Shown here: positions 17,067 through 26,009 of the stretch, in pieces
How positions within the stretch are numbered: position 1 is the stretch's first letter
Layout of the letters: the number at the start of each line of letters is the position of its first letter
From: Paludicola sp. MB14-C6
Lineage (GTDB): Bacteria; Bacillota; Clostridia; Oscillospirales; Ruminococcaceae
Direction: 5' to 3'
DNA: 64,000 nucleotides
Assembly (NCBI RefSeq): GCF_030908625.1
Contig: NZ_CP133133.1
Span: 1,798,001 to 1,862,000 of the forward strand
The notes under the pieces: generated by a model
Database searches by the model: none
Seen by the model: the letters and a program-made list of their open reading frames with translations, nothing else
Told to the model about the DNA's origin: nothing
Program-made: the position numbers and the translations under genes

Positions 17067-17328
17067 TAATGTTCCTCCTAGATATGAGTACAAATGAGTT
17101 TGTATAGTATAACCCTATGTATCAACATATTTTTTTCATACAACAATTAAATTTATTATACATTCTTTTGTATATATTGTCTAGTAGTTTATGATAAATT
17201 TAACAAATGGGTATGAAATTTTACATTAACATTTGTTCTATTTTCACGATAGCATTCATTTAAAATTTACAGTTAAAATAACTTTGTAAAGCAATTAAAT
17301 AGTAAGGTTATATTATGTAAAATAATAA

Positions 17329-17354
17329 ATCGCCCAACCAAACGATTGGGCGAT
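17329..17354 (-). terminator. Terminator of the ECF S-component gene
   Basis: ATCGCCCAA and TTGGGCGAT form a 9-bp stem with an 8-base loop, followed by TTATTATTTT on the minus strand. Confidence 0.88.
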
Positions 17355-17361
17355 TAGCAAA

Positions 17362-17961
17362 TTATTGTTTTGCAGTTTTGTTATTTAATTTGAATAACGG
17401 TTTACATATTGCAACGCTAAAGATAGCCGCAGAAGCAATTTCTAAAAGAGCGTTAAGGCTTACGATTGCTAAGAAAACTTGTTGTAATGGAAACGCTTTG
17501 AAAAATGCCCATAAACAACCCAAAACCATAATGGTGTGAAGCAACGTTCCAATAATTGCAGAAACTGTAATTGCAATATAGCCTTTTTGATCCGCTTTTT
17601 TTATAAGCAAAAATAAATATCCTACGATTACGCCTAAAAGAATACGAGGTAAGATACACATTACAATAGAGCCTAATGGGTTTCCGCTAGCAAATGGTGA
17701 AAACAACATATCACCAGGATTTCCACTCCAAATTGCACGAATCATACTCATAATTCCAAATGAAAATCCAAGTATTCCGCCATAAGTCGGACCTAATAAA
17801 ATAGCACCGATGATTACGGGAATATGTAAGATTGTCATTGAGATTGGTGGAATCATGATAAATCCTAAAGGTGTGAATGTTAAAACAGCGATGAGTGCTA
17901 TCAAAATAGATAGCTGAGTAAGTTTAAGCGTACTCATAGGGCTTTTACGAATGGTTGACAT
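17362..17961 (-). CDS. ECF transporter S component, probably for pantothenate
   Basis: A 199-residue, six-helix membrane protein of the energy-coupling-factor substrate-binding (S) type: LTQLSILIALIAVLTFTPLGFIMIP, then HIPVIIGAILLGPTYGGILGFSFG, typical of vitamin S components that share an EcfAAT module encoded elsewhere. It lies 156 bases behind the pantothenate kinase gene coaX on the same strand, and PanT-family S components are known beside coaX, so pantothenate is the best guess. The ATG at 17961 has AAGGAGGAATACTTT upstream. Function as a transporter is secure; the vitamin is inferred from context. Confidence 0.82.
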   Translation of the reverse strand: MSTIRKSPMSTLKLTQLSILIALIAVLTFTPLGFIMIPPISMTILHIPVIIGAILLGPTYGGILGFSFGIMSMIRAIWSGNPGDMLFSPFASGNPLGSIVMCILPRILLGVIVGYLFLLIKKADQKGYIAITVSAIIGTLLHTIMVLGCLWAFFKAFPLQQVFLAIVSLNALLEIASAAIFSVAICKPLFKLNNKTAKQ

Positions 17962-18117
17962 AAAGTATTCCTCCTTGCTAATACTCTTTCATAACGAAAG
18001 ATGCATTGCAAATAAATTTATATAAACAGATACACTTATTTGTATTATTTTCTAGGTTGGAAAACAAATTCTTAGTACAAATTAGTGTTACTCTGCATAT
18101 ACCATATGGGAAAATTA

Positions 18118-18891
18118 TTATTTTGTTTTAGTATTTTTATAATAAATGTCCAATAACCCGTATAATACAAGGTTTGGATTCGTGTTAATCTTTGATTTAC
18201 AATGTGGAACAATATTTTCAGCAATGCCACCTGTTACAACGACTGTAGCTTCTTGCCCGATTTCTGCATTCAAACGTTCAATCATGCCATCAATCATACT
18301 GGCGGTTCCAAAAACAATACCGGAACGCATGGAATCTATACTATTCGTTCCAATTACAGTATGTGCATTTTCAAACTCAATATGAGGGAGTTGTGCAGTA
18401 TTTTTTGAAAGTGCATCCAAAGAGATATTTACGCCGGGCATAATAGAAACGCCCAAGAAAAACTTATCTTTGTCTAAAACAGAAAATTTTGTTGCTGTTC
18501 CTAAATCCACAATAATACATGGCATTTTATAACGGTTCATTGCAGCAACTGCACTGCAAACCAAGTCAGCACCTAATATTCCAGGGTTATCAATGCGAAT
18601 ATTTAAGCCTGTTTTTGTTCCGGGAGAAACAGTAAAAACTTTGCATCCCAATAAAGAAGAAATTGCCTTTTTTAATGTAGGTAGTAAAGGGGGAACAACA
18701 CTTGATATAATTGCACCATCAAATTTATCAACAGAATACCCATGAAATTCGATTACACCTTTAAAACTAATTGCATATTCATCCGGCATCTTATATTTGT
18801 CTGTGCACAAGCGAGTTACAAAAAGAAGTTTGTCATCTTCAAATCCGCCAAGTACAATGTTTGTGTTTCCGACATCTACTGTAAGCACCAT
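18118..18891 (-). CDS. coaX: Type III pantothenate kinase
   Basis: Phosphorylates pantothenate with ATP, the first step of CoA synthesis. The 257-residue protein shows the ASKHA-fold motifs LTVDVGNTNIVLG (phosphate 1), NPGILGADLV, CIIVDLGTATKF (phosphate 2) and GGIAEN (adenosine), all standard for CoaX. The start is the ATG at 18891, 9 bases behind AAAGGA; the ATG at 18900 touches that RBS. It pairs with the downstream ECF S component, linking uptake with trapping of the vitamin. Confidence 0.96.
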   Translation of the reverse strand: MVLTVDVGNTNIVLGGFEDDKLLFVTRLCTDKYKMPDEYAISFKGVIEFHGYSVDKFDGAIISSVVPPLLPTLKKAISSLLGCKVFTVSPGTKTGLNIRIDNPGILGADLVCSAVAAMNRYKMPCIIVDLGTATKFSVLDKDKFFLGVSIMPGVNISLDALSKNTAQLPHIEFENAHTVIGTNSIDSMRSGIVFGTASMIDGMIERLNAEIGQEATVVVTGGIAENIVPHCKSKINTNPNLVLYGLLDIYYKNTKTK

Positions 18892-18970
18892 TATAATCAT
18901 TCCTTTCTCGATCTGGTGTCTTGCGTTTTTGTGGTTTATATTATATTCTTTTTATCGTTATTCGTCAAGT

Positions 18971-20143
18971 TTAGAAGAATTCAATACTCACTTTCTTACC
19001 TGTTTTTTGCAATTCTTTGGCTAAATCCTTAATCAAATTCAGCTTTAATCCAAGAGAAACAGGCATTCCTGGGTTTTGATGTGCTGGGTTTAAGGCTTGA
19101 CCTACTAGGAAGTGAATCTCTGTACACTCTTCCAGCATAATCCTTGTAAGCCTTGTTGCACCATCCTGTTTGTTTAAAGCAAAATGTTCTAAATTATCTT
19201 GTCCACTTTCGGTAAAAAGCTTCATGTATTCTAAGCATTTTCTTAATGTCAAAACACCTTCTGTTACTAAATCAATGCCTGAAATTTTTGCAGTAGGAGG
19301 AACGGCTGGGTTTTCGTAATCAATTTGTACATCAAGCTCTTTGCCTGTAATTCGGCTTACAATTTGAGAAGTAGTTCCACCGCAAACAACCTTAAGCCCT
19401 TGATTATACATCAGCTTATCAACAACTACTTTGTCTAAATCCGAATTCATTGGAGGTCCGACCATTACGGTAAGAGGCTTAATTGGCTTGATTCGCATTG
19501 CACATACGGTAGAATCGTCACCCGGTTTATCCATATAAAGCGTGTTGACACTTGCAAGAAGCTTTCTACATAATGTACGAGGTGTTACCTCACTGTTCAT
19601 ATTTTCTTTAATGTATCCAACAATGTTATCATATTGCCATCCTAAATCCAGCAATCGTCCAACTCCGGCGTGAACTACGCCGTCAGAAAAAGAGACAATC
19701 ATATCATTTATTTCTGCTTGAAAATAGCTGATGTAGATTGTTTTTCCTTCGATACTTAATTCATCACGTTGAATTGGCGTAACGATATTGTTTTTTAAAT
19801 AAACCGTTGAAGGGTTATCAAATTCGGCAAGATAAACCATTCCGCTGTTTTCAATTTTAACGATTGTAAACGTGGAATATGCAATGCCACGTTCACTACA
19901 AACGGGGAGGGTAGAGGCAATAGTTTCAACGGCTTCTACAAGTGTTGCTCCTTTTGCAAGCATGGTTGCAATGATTTTACTCGTAAGGGTAGATAGAATG
20001 TTGGCTTTTACTCCACTTCCTAGCCCATCTGCTAATACTGCTAAAAAGAAATCATCTTGCCGAACAATTTCAACTTTATCACCACAAAGCTCTTCGCCAT
20101 ATTTGAATAGGCTTTCGTGGGCTTCATCAATAAATAATTTCAT
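18971..20143 (-). CDS. SpoIIE-family (PP2C-like) protein serine phosphatase
   Basis: A 390-residue protein whose N-terminal half is a PPM/SpoIIE phosphatase: FLAVLADGLGSGVKAN holds a metal-binding Asp, SFSDGVVHAG a second and PGDDSTVCAMRI the third, as needed for Mn/Mg-dependent dephosphorylation. The last 170 residues (from about 215) form an extra domain of unknown role. Its ATG lies one base behind the stop of the HydS-like hydrogenase gene, so they are one translational unit. I infer that it passes the redox signal on by dephosphorylating a partner, such as an anti-sigma antagonist; no kinase or partner is encoded here. Confidence 0.85.
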   Translation of the reverse strand: MKLFIDEAHESLFKYGEELCGDKVEIVRQDDFFLAVLADGLGSGVKANILSTLTSKIIATMLAKGATLVEAVETIASTLPVCSERGIAYSTFTIVKIENSGMVYLAEFDNPSTVYLKNNIVTPIQRDELSIEGKTIYISYFQAEINDMIVSFSDGVVHAGVGRLLDLGWQYDNIVGYIKENMNSEVTPRTLCRKLLASVNTLYMDKPGDDSTVCAMRIKPIKPLTVMVGPPMNSDLDKVVVDKLMYNQGLKVVCGGTTSQIVSRITGKELDVQIDYENPAVPPTAKISGIDLVTEGVLTLRKCLEYMKLFTESGQDNLEHFALNKQDGATRLTRIMLEECTEIHFLVGQALNPAHQNPGMPVSLGLKLNLIKDLAKELQKTGKKVSIEFF

Positions 20144-20144
20144 A

Positions 20145-21842
20145 TTAAGCCTCCGAAATATCTTTGATGGAACGCTTTAAGTTCGTTAGCGCAACCTTGG
20201 TTTCAGCAGTTGTTTCACCTAAAAGACTTGCAATTTCTTGAGCAACACGCATTTGTTTCTCAATTACATTTTGAGCGACATCAACTGTGCTAAATCGAAG
20301 CTTAGCCAATTCTTCTTTATTCTTTTCTTGCTCGCTAATATCTTTGGCAAAAGCAATAAACATATTGTTCTTTTGAACATAAATTACTGTGATTTCCACT
20401 TTGATTTCTTCCGTATACCCATTTGAAATGCATACAATAGGAACTTGTTTTATCTTAGCCTCTTCAAAAGCAGCAAGACCATATAAAGCTGGAATAATTT
20501 CTCCAATGATTTCTGCTCGAGTTACACCAAACAACTCTTCTGCTTTTGGGTTTAAATCAGTAACAAGCATCATTTCATCGAATGAAATAATACCATTTGG
20601 TGAATTTTCAATCACTAATGATGACATGTTTTCAGCACGTTCACGTAAGAATGGCAAACACATTGTTACATCGGCTTTCTTTTGAAAAACAGCGATTGCT
20701 TTTTGACGACAAGTCGGGTATCCACAGCTACCACAATTTAGCTCTTGTTCTACTGTAGTCTTACCGATTTTAGCAAGAATTTCTTTTATTTGTGCTTCTG
20801 TTGGCATATCTTTCATTGCTTTGCGATTTGTAAAGACACGAGGATGTGAAAACTCAACTTGCGCAGATTTTGCAGGCATATCATCAATTGGTAATTTATC
20901 AGCTTTGAGTTTTGCGGTAGATTGTAAAATGCTTTTTTGATGCATTCTCATAATTGGCCCACCGATGCAGCTGCCGGCGCAAATGTTTGCTTCAATAAAT
21001 AGACCACTTATTTCTTCCTTTTGCATAGCGGTAAAGAATTCAATGCAGCGATCAATTCCATCAACAGAAATGGGTGTATATTCATAAAAGTCCTTTGGCG
21101 GAATGGTTTTAATAATGCCTTCTTGTTTTGGATAGATACGTGAAATTGGTTCAAGAACTCCGACTGTATGCTCATCTCTTTTACAAATTGGTATATGTTC
21201 TTCTTGCAGCCATTCGTCAATATCTTGGAAGGTTAATACTTCATTGACTAATCCACCTGAAAGCGGATCTTCAGCTTCGTACATTTTAGAAAGGCAAGGT
21301 CCTATAAATACAACCTTGATGTCACCATAGGTTTCTCTCATTAAACGTGCATGAGCCATCATAGGGGAAGATACAGGCGCAAGCATTTTGATTAAAGATG
21401 GAAAATGACGCTCGATTAGCATTACAATAGAAGAGCAAGCGGTTGCAATAATGTTTTTCATTTGTCCGTTTTGCATTAACTTTGCATATTCCTTTGAAAC
21501 ACAAGCTGCACCGATAGCCGTTTCTTCAACGCCAGCAAATCCAAGCTGTTTTAGGCTTTGACTAATTTGAGAAAAACTTTGTTGATACCAACCAACATAA
21601 GAAGGCGCAAGGCTGACGTAAACAGGCTTTTCGGAAGCCAGTAATTCTTTCACCTTATCTGTGTTTCTTCGAAAGTATTTTGCACCTTTAGGACAAGTTT
21701 CCATACAATTTCCGCAAAGAACACATTCAGTATCAATTATTTTCGTTTTAGAATCCTTAAACTCAATTGCTTTTAATGGACATTCCCGAATACATTTATA
21801 GCAGTTTTGACAGTTTGACGCATTTAACCGAATAATACTCAT
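20145..21842 (-). CDS. Sensory group-C [FeFe]-hydrogenase-like protein with PAS domain (HydS type)
   Basis: A 565-residue cytoplasmic iron-sulfur protein. Domains: two [4Fe-4S] ferredoxin motifs (C11/14/17/21, C40/43/46/50); hydrogenase H-domain, about 70-305; a further [4Fe-4S] motif C370, C373, C378, C395; a PAS domain, about 403-500; a C-terminal coiled coil. The four H-cluster cysteines seem kept: C136 (TACSS), C183 (GPCLSK), C288 and C292 (CAGSC). Aligned with TSCCPxW, the proton-relay Cys is A135, as in published HydS/group-C enzymes, which are slow and thought to sense H2 or redox state. It leads directly into a SpoIIE phosphatase gene. A sensor role is inferred; no maturase genes are here. 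Confidence 0.88.
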   Translation of the reverse strand: MSIIRLNASNCQNCYKCIRECPLKAIEFKDSKTKIIDTECVLCGNCMETCPKGAKYFRRNTDKVKELLASEKPVYVSLAPSYVGWYQQSFSQISQSLKQLGFAGVEETAIGAACVSKEYAKLMQNGQMKNIIATACSSIVMLIERHFPSLIKMLAPVSSPMMAHARLMRETYGDIKVVFIGPCLSKMYEAEDPLSGGLVNEVLTFQDIDEWLQEEHIPICKRDEHTVGVLEPISRIYPKQEGIIKTIPPKDFYEYTPISVDGIDRCIEFFTAMQKEEISGLFIEANICAGSCIGGPIMRMHQKSILQSTAKLKADKLPIDDMPAKSAQVEFSHPRVFTNRKAMKDMPTEAQIKEILAKIGKTTVEQELNCGSCGYPTCRQKAIAVFQKKADVTMCLPFLRERAENMSSLVIENSPNGIISFDEMMLVTDLNPKAEELFGVTRAEIIGEIIPALYGLAAFEEAKIKQVPIVCISNGYTEEIKVEITVIYVQKNNMFIAFAKDISEQEKNKEELAKLRFSTVDVAQNVIEKQMRVAQEIASLLGETTAETKVALTNLKRSIKDISEA

Positions 21843-21978
21843 ATCTTATCCCCCATTCATTTGTGGAAAACACACTGCACACATTATAAATCATAATACA
21901 ATCCCAAATAGTTGTTTTGAATATCGTTTGCAGGGAACGCATTGTATGTGTTTCGAATGTTATTTATAAAATTTCAAT

Positions 21979-22251
21979 TTAGTTGGTTTGATTATTTTTT
22001 AAAGCAATTGCTTTGTTATAGATTTCTTCGTAAAAAATTTTTTCTGCGTTGGAAAATCCAACATTATTGACTGGAGTCCCATCAATTGTTGTTGCAATTC
22101 CGTTTAAGCAACAGCCAAGACAAAACGAAGCTTTCAATTTTACAAAGTCTTCTAATTTATTTCGTTGAATCAGTTCTTCGAATGTTTTGATAACTTGATA
22201 TGATCCTTTCATATGGCAAGAGCTACCCACACAAACTTTAACCTCTATCAT
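21979..22251 (-). CDS. Thioredoxin-like [2Fe-2S] protein (NuoE/HydA-associated type)
   Basis: A 90-residue ferredoxin of the thioredoxin-fold [2Fe-2S] family. The ligand pattern is C7-x4-C12 (CVGSSC) and C44-x3-C48 within FCLGCCLNG, matching the C-terminal domain of NuoE/HoxE-type subunits without their N-terminal helical part. It is 136 bases upstream of the HydS-like gene on the same strand and probably forms an operon with it and the phosphatase; it could feed electrons to the sensor. The ATG at 22251 is preceded by AGGAGGGTTTTACT. Confidence 0.88.
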   Translation of the reverse strand: MIEVKVCVGSSCHMKGSYQVIKTFEELIQRNKLEDFVKLKASFCLGCCLNGIATTIDGTPVNNVGFSNAEKIFYEEIYNKAIALKNNQTN

Positions 22252-22340
22252 AGTAAAACCCTCCTAAAGAAAAATGACCAATATGTTATTTTTTTAACAA
22301 TCTAATTTTATCATTTAATAAATCAAATTGCAATAATAAT

Positions 22341-22366
22341 GGACAGAAAAATGCTTCTTTCTGTCC
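22341..22366 (-). terminator. Hairpin behind the methyltransferase gene
   Basis: GGACAGAAA and TTTCTGTCC form a 9-bp stem with an 8-base loop just behind the methyltransferase stop. The following minus-strand sequence ATTATTATTG is a poor T-run, so termination may be incomplete and could let transcription reach the [2Fe-2S] gene. Confidence 0.6.
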
Positions 22367-22376
22367 GAATAAAATG

Positions 22377-23225
22377 TTATCTTGATTGATAAATAAGTAA
22401 TTCAAATTCAATCGTTGTTGTCAGCTCATTGAGTGACATTAAACGTTCCGTATCTTCCTTTGATGTTTTATAATAATAAGGAGTCATTTGAAATAAATTC
22501 ATAATATCTTCGTTATTGGATAAATGAATTTGTGATTTCACTTTTTCCTTGTTTAACAGAGTAAACCCGTCTAGTTCATACGGCTTAACCTCATTTTTAT
22601 AAGGATTTTTGTAAACTGCTTGTTTTAATTCAAATAGGTGATTTTCAGCGGGTATAACCAATATCATAATCCCATTTTTCTTTAATACACGATGAAATTC
22701 TTCACCGCAATATGGGGCAAACAGCTCCATCAATATATCGCAATACTCCGTCTCAATAGGCAGATGAAAAACGCTGCCCACAGCAATTTGAACAGTAGAT
22801 GCATTGATTTGTTTCATCCGCTTTGCAGCGTATTTCAAGGCTTCTTTGGAAATATCGATTCCAAGTATAGAAGGCGTAATGCCATTATTGTGAATTGCTT
22901 GATAGATTCCTTGTGTGTAGTAGCCTTCCCCACACCCAACATCTGCAATAGTAGGCTCATTCAGTTGATGTTCTTTTATAATATGGACCAGCTCGTTAGA
23001 TAGGGTATCTAATAGCGGTTGATAAAACCCTTTGCTTAAGAATTGGTTTCTCGTGTCGACCATCAGTTTGTTGTCACCGGGTGCTTTGGAATTCATTTGA
23101 TTGGAAGGCAGTAGGTTTACATAGCCGCTTTTGGCAATATCAAAGCAGTGATTATTTTCACAGAGATAACTTTTATTTTCTATTTTTAGCGCTTGCTTGC
23201 AAATGGGGCAAGTGAAATATGCCAT
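22377..23225 (-). CDS. rlmA: 23S rRNA guanine-N1 methyltransferase, RlmA family
   Basis: A 282-residue SAM-dependent RNA methyltransferase. The N-terminal zinc finger has C6, C9, C22 and H26/C27 (CPIC...CENNHC), then FDIAKSGYVNLLP, the RlmA signature, and the SAM-binding motif IADVGCGEGYYTQ (about 92-104). RlmA enzymes methylate G745 or G748 in helix 35 of 23S rRNA; the RlmA(II)/TlrB branch modifies G748 and affects tylosin-class macrolides. Which position is used cannot be told here. A single gene, ATG at 23225, weak RBS AAAAGGACTG. Confidence 0.88.
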   Translation of the reverse strand: MAYFTCPICKQALKIENKSYLCENNHCFDIAKSGYVNLLPSNQMNSKAPGDNKLMVDTRNQFLSKGFYQPLLDTLSNELVHIIKEHQLNEPTIADVGCGEGYYTQGIYQAIHNNGITPSILGIDISKEALKYAAKRMKQINASTVQIAVGSVFHLPIETEYCDILMELFAPYCGEEFHRVLKKNGIMILVIPAENHLFELKQAVYKNPYKNEVKPYELDGFTLLNKEKVKSQIHLSNNEDIMNLFQMTPYYYKTSKEDTERLMSLNELTTTIEFELLIYQSR

Positions 23226-23281
23226 TGTATCAGTCCTTTTTTATAAAATCATAGCATAGAGTGAAAGACTATTCGAATAAA

Positions 23282-23310
23282 TTGACATCAAAATACATTA
23301 ATGTTAATAT
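23282..23310 (+). promoter_or_regulatory. Promoter of the 23347 lipoprotein gene
   Basis: A perfect -35 TTGACA (23282-23287), a 17-base spacer and an extended -10 TGTTAATAT (TAATAT at 23305-23310). The start codon follows only about 30 bases after the expected transcription start. Confidence 0.8.
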
Positions 23311-23346
23311 TGTTGTGAAGTAGATGCTGTGTGGTGAGGTGTCGCA

Positions 23347-24069
23347 ATGAAAAGAAAGTTATGTGTGCTCATAGTGAGCTCAATTTTTCTTATGTTACTT
23401 TTAATAAGTTGTGAGGAATCGAGAAAAAATAATCAATCAAGTAATTTAACGTTGCAGGAGGGCGTGGCTACACCCTTAAGAATTGGAAAAGGCCCAATGA
23501 AGGTTGAATTCGTAAAACGATATACTTTAAAACAAGCAATCCAAGAGGCGGATGTTGTGGCAATTGTTGAAATTACATCTTGGCTTTCAGAAGAAAATTA
23601 CTCTTATCATACTTATTTCAAAGCAAAAATGATCAACCAACTCATTAACAAAATAGATAACAACTTAGAGGATTTTACCTTGGTTCAACATGGTAGTTCA
23701 AAAGCTACACTTGCATCATATCCCTTGTTTCAAAAGGGTGATCAGCTTTTGTTATGCTTAAAGAAAAATAAAGATGGTGTCTTTTATATTGTAGGCGATT
23801 TGCATACTTCAATGCAGTATCGAAGTAATGAAAATCAAGAATATCTATTACCATTTGTTGCTCTCATTGATGAATTTTCTGAAAGCCTTGTTGCGTCCCT
23901 AAATAGTTATGTACCAGATTTGGGTGTTATTGAGCAACAACTAAACAAAGAGTTGCTTGCATATGCACCAAAGGAATTTTTTCATGGTGGAGATTATAAG
24001 CCATTAAATAAAAGACAACCACATTATGCAGATAAACTATTAGAGCAAATACAAAAGCAATATCCATAA
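23347..24069 (+). CDS. Lipoprotein of unknown function
   Basis: A 240-residue secreted lipoprotein: basic start MKRKLC, hydrophobic core, lipobox LISC with the lipidated Cys at 22, then a short polar linker. The body has a conserved-looking stretch LKQAIQEADVVAIVEI followed by alternating beta segments (FTLVQHG, GDQLLLCLKKNKDGVFYIVGD), an arrangement often seen in small cell-surface proteins of clostridia that bear stress- or sporulation-related beta domains, but I recognise no family. It has its own strong promoter and terminator; the RBS (GTGAGGTG) is weak. Function unknown. Confidence 0.75.
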   Translation: MKRKLCVLIVSSIFLMLLLISCEESRKNNQSSNLTLQEGVATPLRIGKGPMKVEFVKRYTLKQAIQEADVVAIVEITSWLSEENYSYHTYFKAKMINQLINKIDNNLEDFTLVQHGSSKATLASYPLFQKGDQLLLCLKKNKDGVFYIVGDLHTSMQYRSNENQEYLLPFVALIDEFSESLVASLNSYVPDLGVIEQQLNKELLAYAPKEFFHGGDYKPLNKRQPHYADKLLEQIQKQYP

Positions 24070-24081
24070 TATTTTTATTCA

Positions 24082-24110
24082 GACATCATCTGTTTAGATG
24101 GTGCCTTTTT
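24082..24110 (+). terminator. Terminator of the 23347 lipoprotein gene
   Basis: GACATCATCT pairs with AGATGGTGCC (one mismatch, one G-U) around GTTT and is followed by TTTTTG. Confidence 0.78.
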
Positions 24111-24185
24111 GATTTAAATAATATCCTTAGTAATATTAGCATAAAAGTGAATTGTTTTCAACAATATAACTAGTTGTTAATAGGA

Positions 24186-24214
24186 TTGTACTATATTTGA
24201 AAGTATGTTATACT
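24186..24214 (+). promoter_or_regulatory. Promoter of the ABC-F gene
   Basis: TTGTAC (24186-24191), 17-base spacer and an extended -10 TGTTATACT (TATACT 24209-24214). It leaves a leader of about 85 bases before the ABC-F start; ABC-F genes are often attenuated in such leaders, but no clear terminator/antiterminator pair was found. Confidence 0.65.
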
Positions 24215-24306
24215 ATAGTTTGTGTTGCAAAAAAATCGAAATAAATGAATTTTATTCAGAACATAAAAAACAATAAGATAAATGAGATAAATAATGGAGG
24301 ATAAAA

Positions 24307-25908
24307 ATGATTACAGTATCAGATGTGAGCCTAAGTTTTGATGGCTCAGATTTATTTAAAGAAGTAAACCTGAAATTTTTACCGGGAAACTGTTATGGTA
24401 TTATTGGTGCAAATGGAGCAGGTAAATCTACTTTTTTGAAAATTTTAAATGGAGAATTAGAACCGACAAAAGGTGACGTTATTATTCCGCCTAAAGTTAG
24501 AATGTCCGTATTGAAACAGGACCATTATGCGTTTGATGAATATACAGTTATGGATACCGTTATTATGGGTAACAAAAGATTGTATGAAATTATGCAGCAA
24601 AAAGATGCATTATACGCAAAACCTGACTTTTCTGATGAAGATGGAATTTTAGCTGGTGAGTTGGAAGCAGAATTTGCAGAAATGGACGGATGGGAAGCAG
24701 AGTCTGATGCTTCAAAGTTAATTCAAGGCTTAGGCTTAGAAGAATCTATTTTGTATAGCACGATGAGCAGCTTAAATGGTAATGAGAAAGTAAAGGTATT
24801 ACTAGCACAAGCATTGTTCGGTAATCCTGATATCATCCTATTGGATGAGCCTACAAACCATTTGGATATTGCAGCAATTTCATGGTTGGAAGACTTTATT
24901 ATGGATTATCATGGAACTGTTATTGTTGTATCTCATGACCGTCACTTTTTAAATACAGTATGTACCCATACCGTTGATATTGACTTTAATCGCATAAAAA
25001 TGTATGTTGGTAACTATGAGTTTTGGTATGAATCCAGCCAGTTAATTCAACGTATGCAAAAGCAACAAAACAAGAGAAATGAAGAAAAAATTAAAGAGTT
25101 GCAAAGCTTTATTGAACGTTTCTCTGCAAATAAATCAAAATCTAAACAAGCAACTTCTAGAAGAAAATTATTAGATAAACTATCAGTGGAAGAAATGCCT
25201 GCATCCAGCCGCCGTTATCCGTTTATTGGATTCAACATGGATAGAGAAGCTGGAAAAGATATTTTAACTGTGAATGAGCTTTCTAAAACAATTGATGGTG
25301 TTAAGGTGTTAAACAATGTTTCTTTTATTGTTCGTAAGGGCGAGAAAATTGCATTCGTTGGTGAAAATGAAATTGCAATTACAACATTGTTCCGCATTTT
25401 AGTAGGCGAATTAGAGCCGGATGAAGGCTCATTTAAATGGGGTATTAGTACTTCTCAAAGCTACTTCCCAAATGATAACAGCGAATACTTTGACGGGAAT
25501 ATGCAATCCATTATTGATTGGTTAAGACAATATTCTCAAGATGAAACAGAAACTTATCTTCGTGGTTTCTTAGGCCGTATGCTTTTCTCAGGTGACGATG
25601 TTTACAAACCGGTAAACGTTTTATCTGGTGGTGAAAAAGTAAGATGTATGTTCTCCCGTATGATGTTGTACGGTTCTAATGTACTAATTTTAGATAGACC
25701 AACAAACCATTTAGACTTAGAGTCTATTACTGCTGTAAACAACGGTTTAGTGGACTATAAAGGTAATATTTTATTTACTTCTCATGACCATGAGTTTATT
25801 CAAACGATTGCCGACCGTATTATTGAGATTACGGAAGACGGCATTGTTGATAGATTCTCAACTTATGACGATTATATTTCAGCAAAATCAGGACAAGTAC
25901 AAAGCTAA
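24307..25908 (+). CDS. ABC-F family ATPase, YkpA/YbiT-like, with a degenerate second ATP site
   Basis: A 533-residue soluble protein with two ABC ATPase domains joined by a charged linker (about 250-300) and no membrane segments; ABC-F proteins act on the ribosome. Domain 1 has Walker A GANGAGKST (K40), signature LNGNEK (156-161) and Walker B ILLDEP (E181). In domain 2 the Walker A is GENEIAITT (352-360), lacking both glycines and the Lys, and the catalytic Glu is Arg (LDRP, R464), while its signature LSGGEK is intact. A partly degenerate second site is, as far as I recall, a trait of the YkpA branch. RBS ATGGAGGATAAAA. Not obviously a resistance protein. Confidence 0.9.
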   Translation: MITVSDVSLSFDGSDLFKEVNLKFLPGNCYGIIGANGAGKSTFLKILNGELEPTKGDVIIPPKVRMSVLKQDHYAFDEYTVMDTVIMGNKRLYEIMQQKDALYAKPDFSDEDGILAGELEAEFAEMDGWEAESDASKLIQGLGLEESILYSTMSSLNGNEKVKVLLAQALFGNPDIILLDEPTNHLDIAAISWLEDFIMDYHGTVIVVSHDRHFLNTVCTHTVDIDFNRIKMYVGNYEFWYESSQLIQRMQKQQNKRNEEKIKELQSFIERFSANKSKSKQATSRRKLLDKLSVEEMPASSRRYPFIGFNMDREAGKDILTVNELSKTIDGVKVLNNVSFIVRKGEKIAFVGENEIAITTLFRILVGELEPDEGSFKWGISTSQSYFPNDNSEYFDGNMQSIIDWLRQYSQDETETYLRGFLGRMLFSGDDVYKPVNVLSGGEKVRCMFSRMMLYGSNVLILDRPTNHLDLESITAVNNGLVDYKGNILFTSHDHEFIQTIADRIIEITEDGIVDRFSTYDDYISAKSGQVQS

Positions 25909-25910
25909 TA

Positions 25911-25936
25911 AAAGCGAGCCATATGGCTCGCTTTTT
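25911..25936 (+). terminator. Terminator of the ABC-F gene
   Basis: AAAGCGAGCC and GGCTCGCTTT form a perfect 10-bp stem with an ATAT loop, followed by TTTTT; it starts within three bases of the stop codon. Confidence 0.92.
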
Positions 25937-26009
25937 GCATATTTGATTGATCGGTAATGGTAGTGATACTACTATGAACATATCTTATTATTCAATAGGA
26001 GGTTTTGTT

